Assembly: GCF_006782915.1 (NCBI RefSeq)
Contig: NZ_VCNP01000016.1
Span: 1-64,000, forward strand
DNA from: Streptomyces calvus
GTDB lineage: Bacteria; Actinomycetota; Actinomycetes; Streptomycetales; Streptomycetaceae
Length of the DNA stretch: 64,000 nucleotides
Reading direction: 5' to 3'
The DNA's letters: not shown here
Text below: more notes on this DNA, generated by a model
The model's input: only the letters and a program-made list of their open reading frames with translations
What the model was told of the DNA's origin: nothing
Database searches by the model: none
How positions within the stretch are numbered: the first letter of the stretch is position 1

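Noticed and set aside
63933..64000. TTG at 63933 as the true start of the giant gene
   Set aside because: The frame continues without a stop to the window edge with plausible coding sequence and there is no ribosome site, so the start lies outside the window.

Overview
The window is very high-GC actinobacterial DNA with strong G/C bias at third codon positions. Protein content (KdpFABC, an EccB/EccC/EccD/mycosin type VII secretion set, SseB-like type VII-associated proteins, ricin-type and bulb-type lectins) points to Streptomyces or a close relative. No rRNA, tRNA, CRISPR array, transposase or phage gene was recognised.

Layout. (1) 1-4663, minus strand: potassium-uptake operon: a 27-residue membrane peptide, kdpF, kdpA, kdpB, kdpC. 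Four 18-bp direct repeats spaced about 32 bp apart lie upstream. (2) 5065-20478: type VII (ESX-like) secretion locus. Minus strand: eccD, eccB, two small Esx-like genes, a 156-residue helical protein and a 1373-residue AAWKG-type substrate. Plus strand: eccC. Minus strand again: a mycosin-like protein that has lost catalytic Asp, His and oxyanion Asn. No EccE was seen. (3) 20475-27582: a beta-helix protein fused to two CbxX/EccA-type AAA+ modules, an SseB-like protein, and two single-pass membrane proteins that share a stalk but carry different lectin heads. (4) 27759-30541: ordinary chromosomal genes (MFS transporter, zinc-type quinone oxidoreductase, HxlR regulator) joined by a shared palindromic operator. 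(5) 30726-34412: a secreted LamG protein and two overlapping SseB-like genes. (6) 34399-64000: one uninterrupted minus-strand gene filling the last 29.6 kb and still open at the window edge, so more than 9,866 residues (about 1 MDa).

The giant protein is the most interesting object. It is modular: two degenerate OTU-like folds, a HELAH zincin-like domain, four OmpA-like domains, ten copies of a module marked by APW, and four cysteine-protease-like 'lonely Cys' domains. Each lonely-Cys domain has an HG and a Cys 46-47 residues apart, as in the self-cleaving C80/CPD domains of MARTX and large clostridial toxins. An R-S-QxE ADP-ribosyltransferase-like domain sits near the C-terminus. The last domain repeats one found 5,400 residues earlier. 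The two SseB-like genes overlap its 3' end. My inference is a MARTX-like, self-processing, multi-effector protein, possibly exported by the nearby type VII system with SseB-like proteins as adaptors or immunity factors. The architecture is seen directly; secretion, processing and toxicity are inferred.
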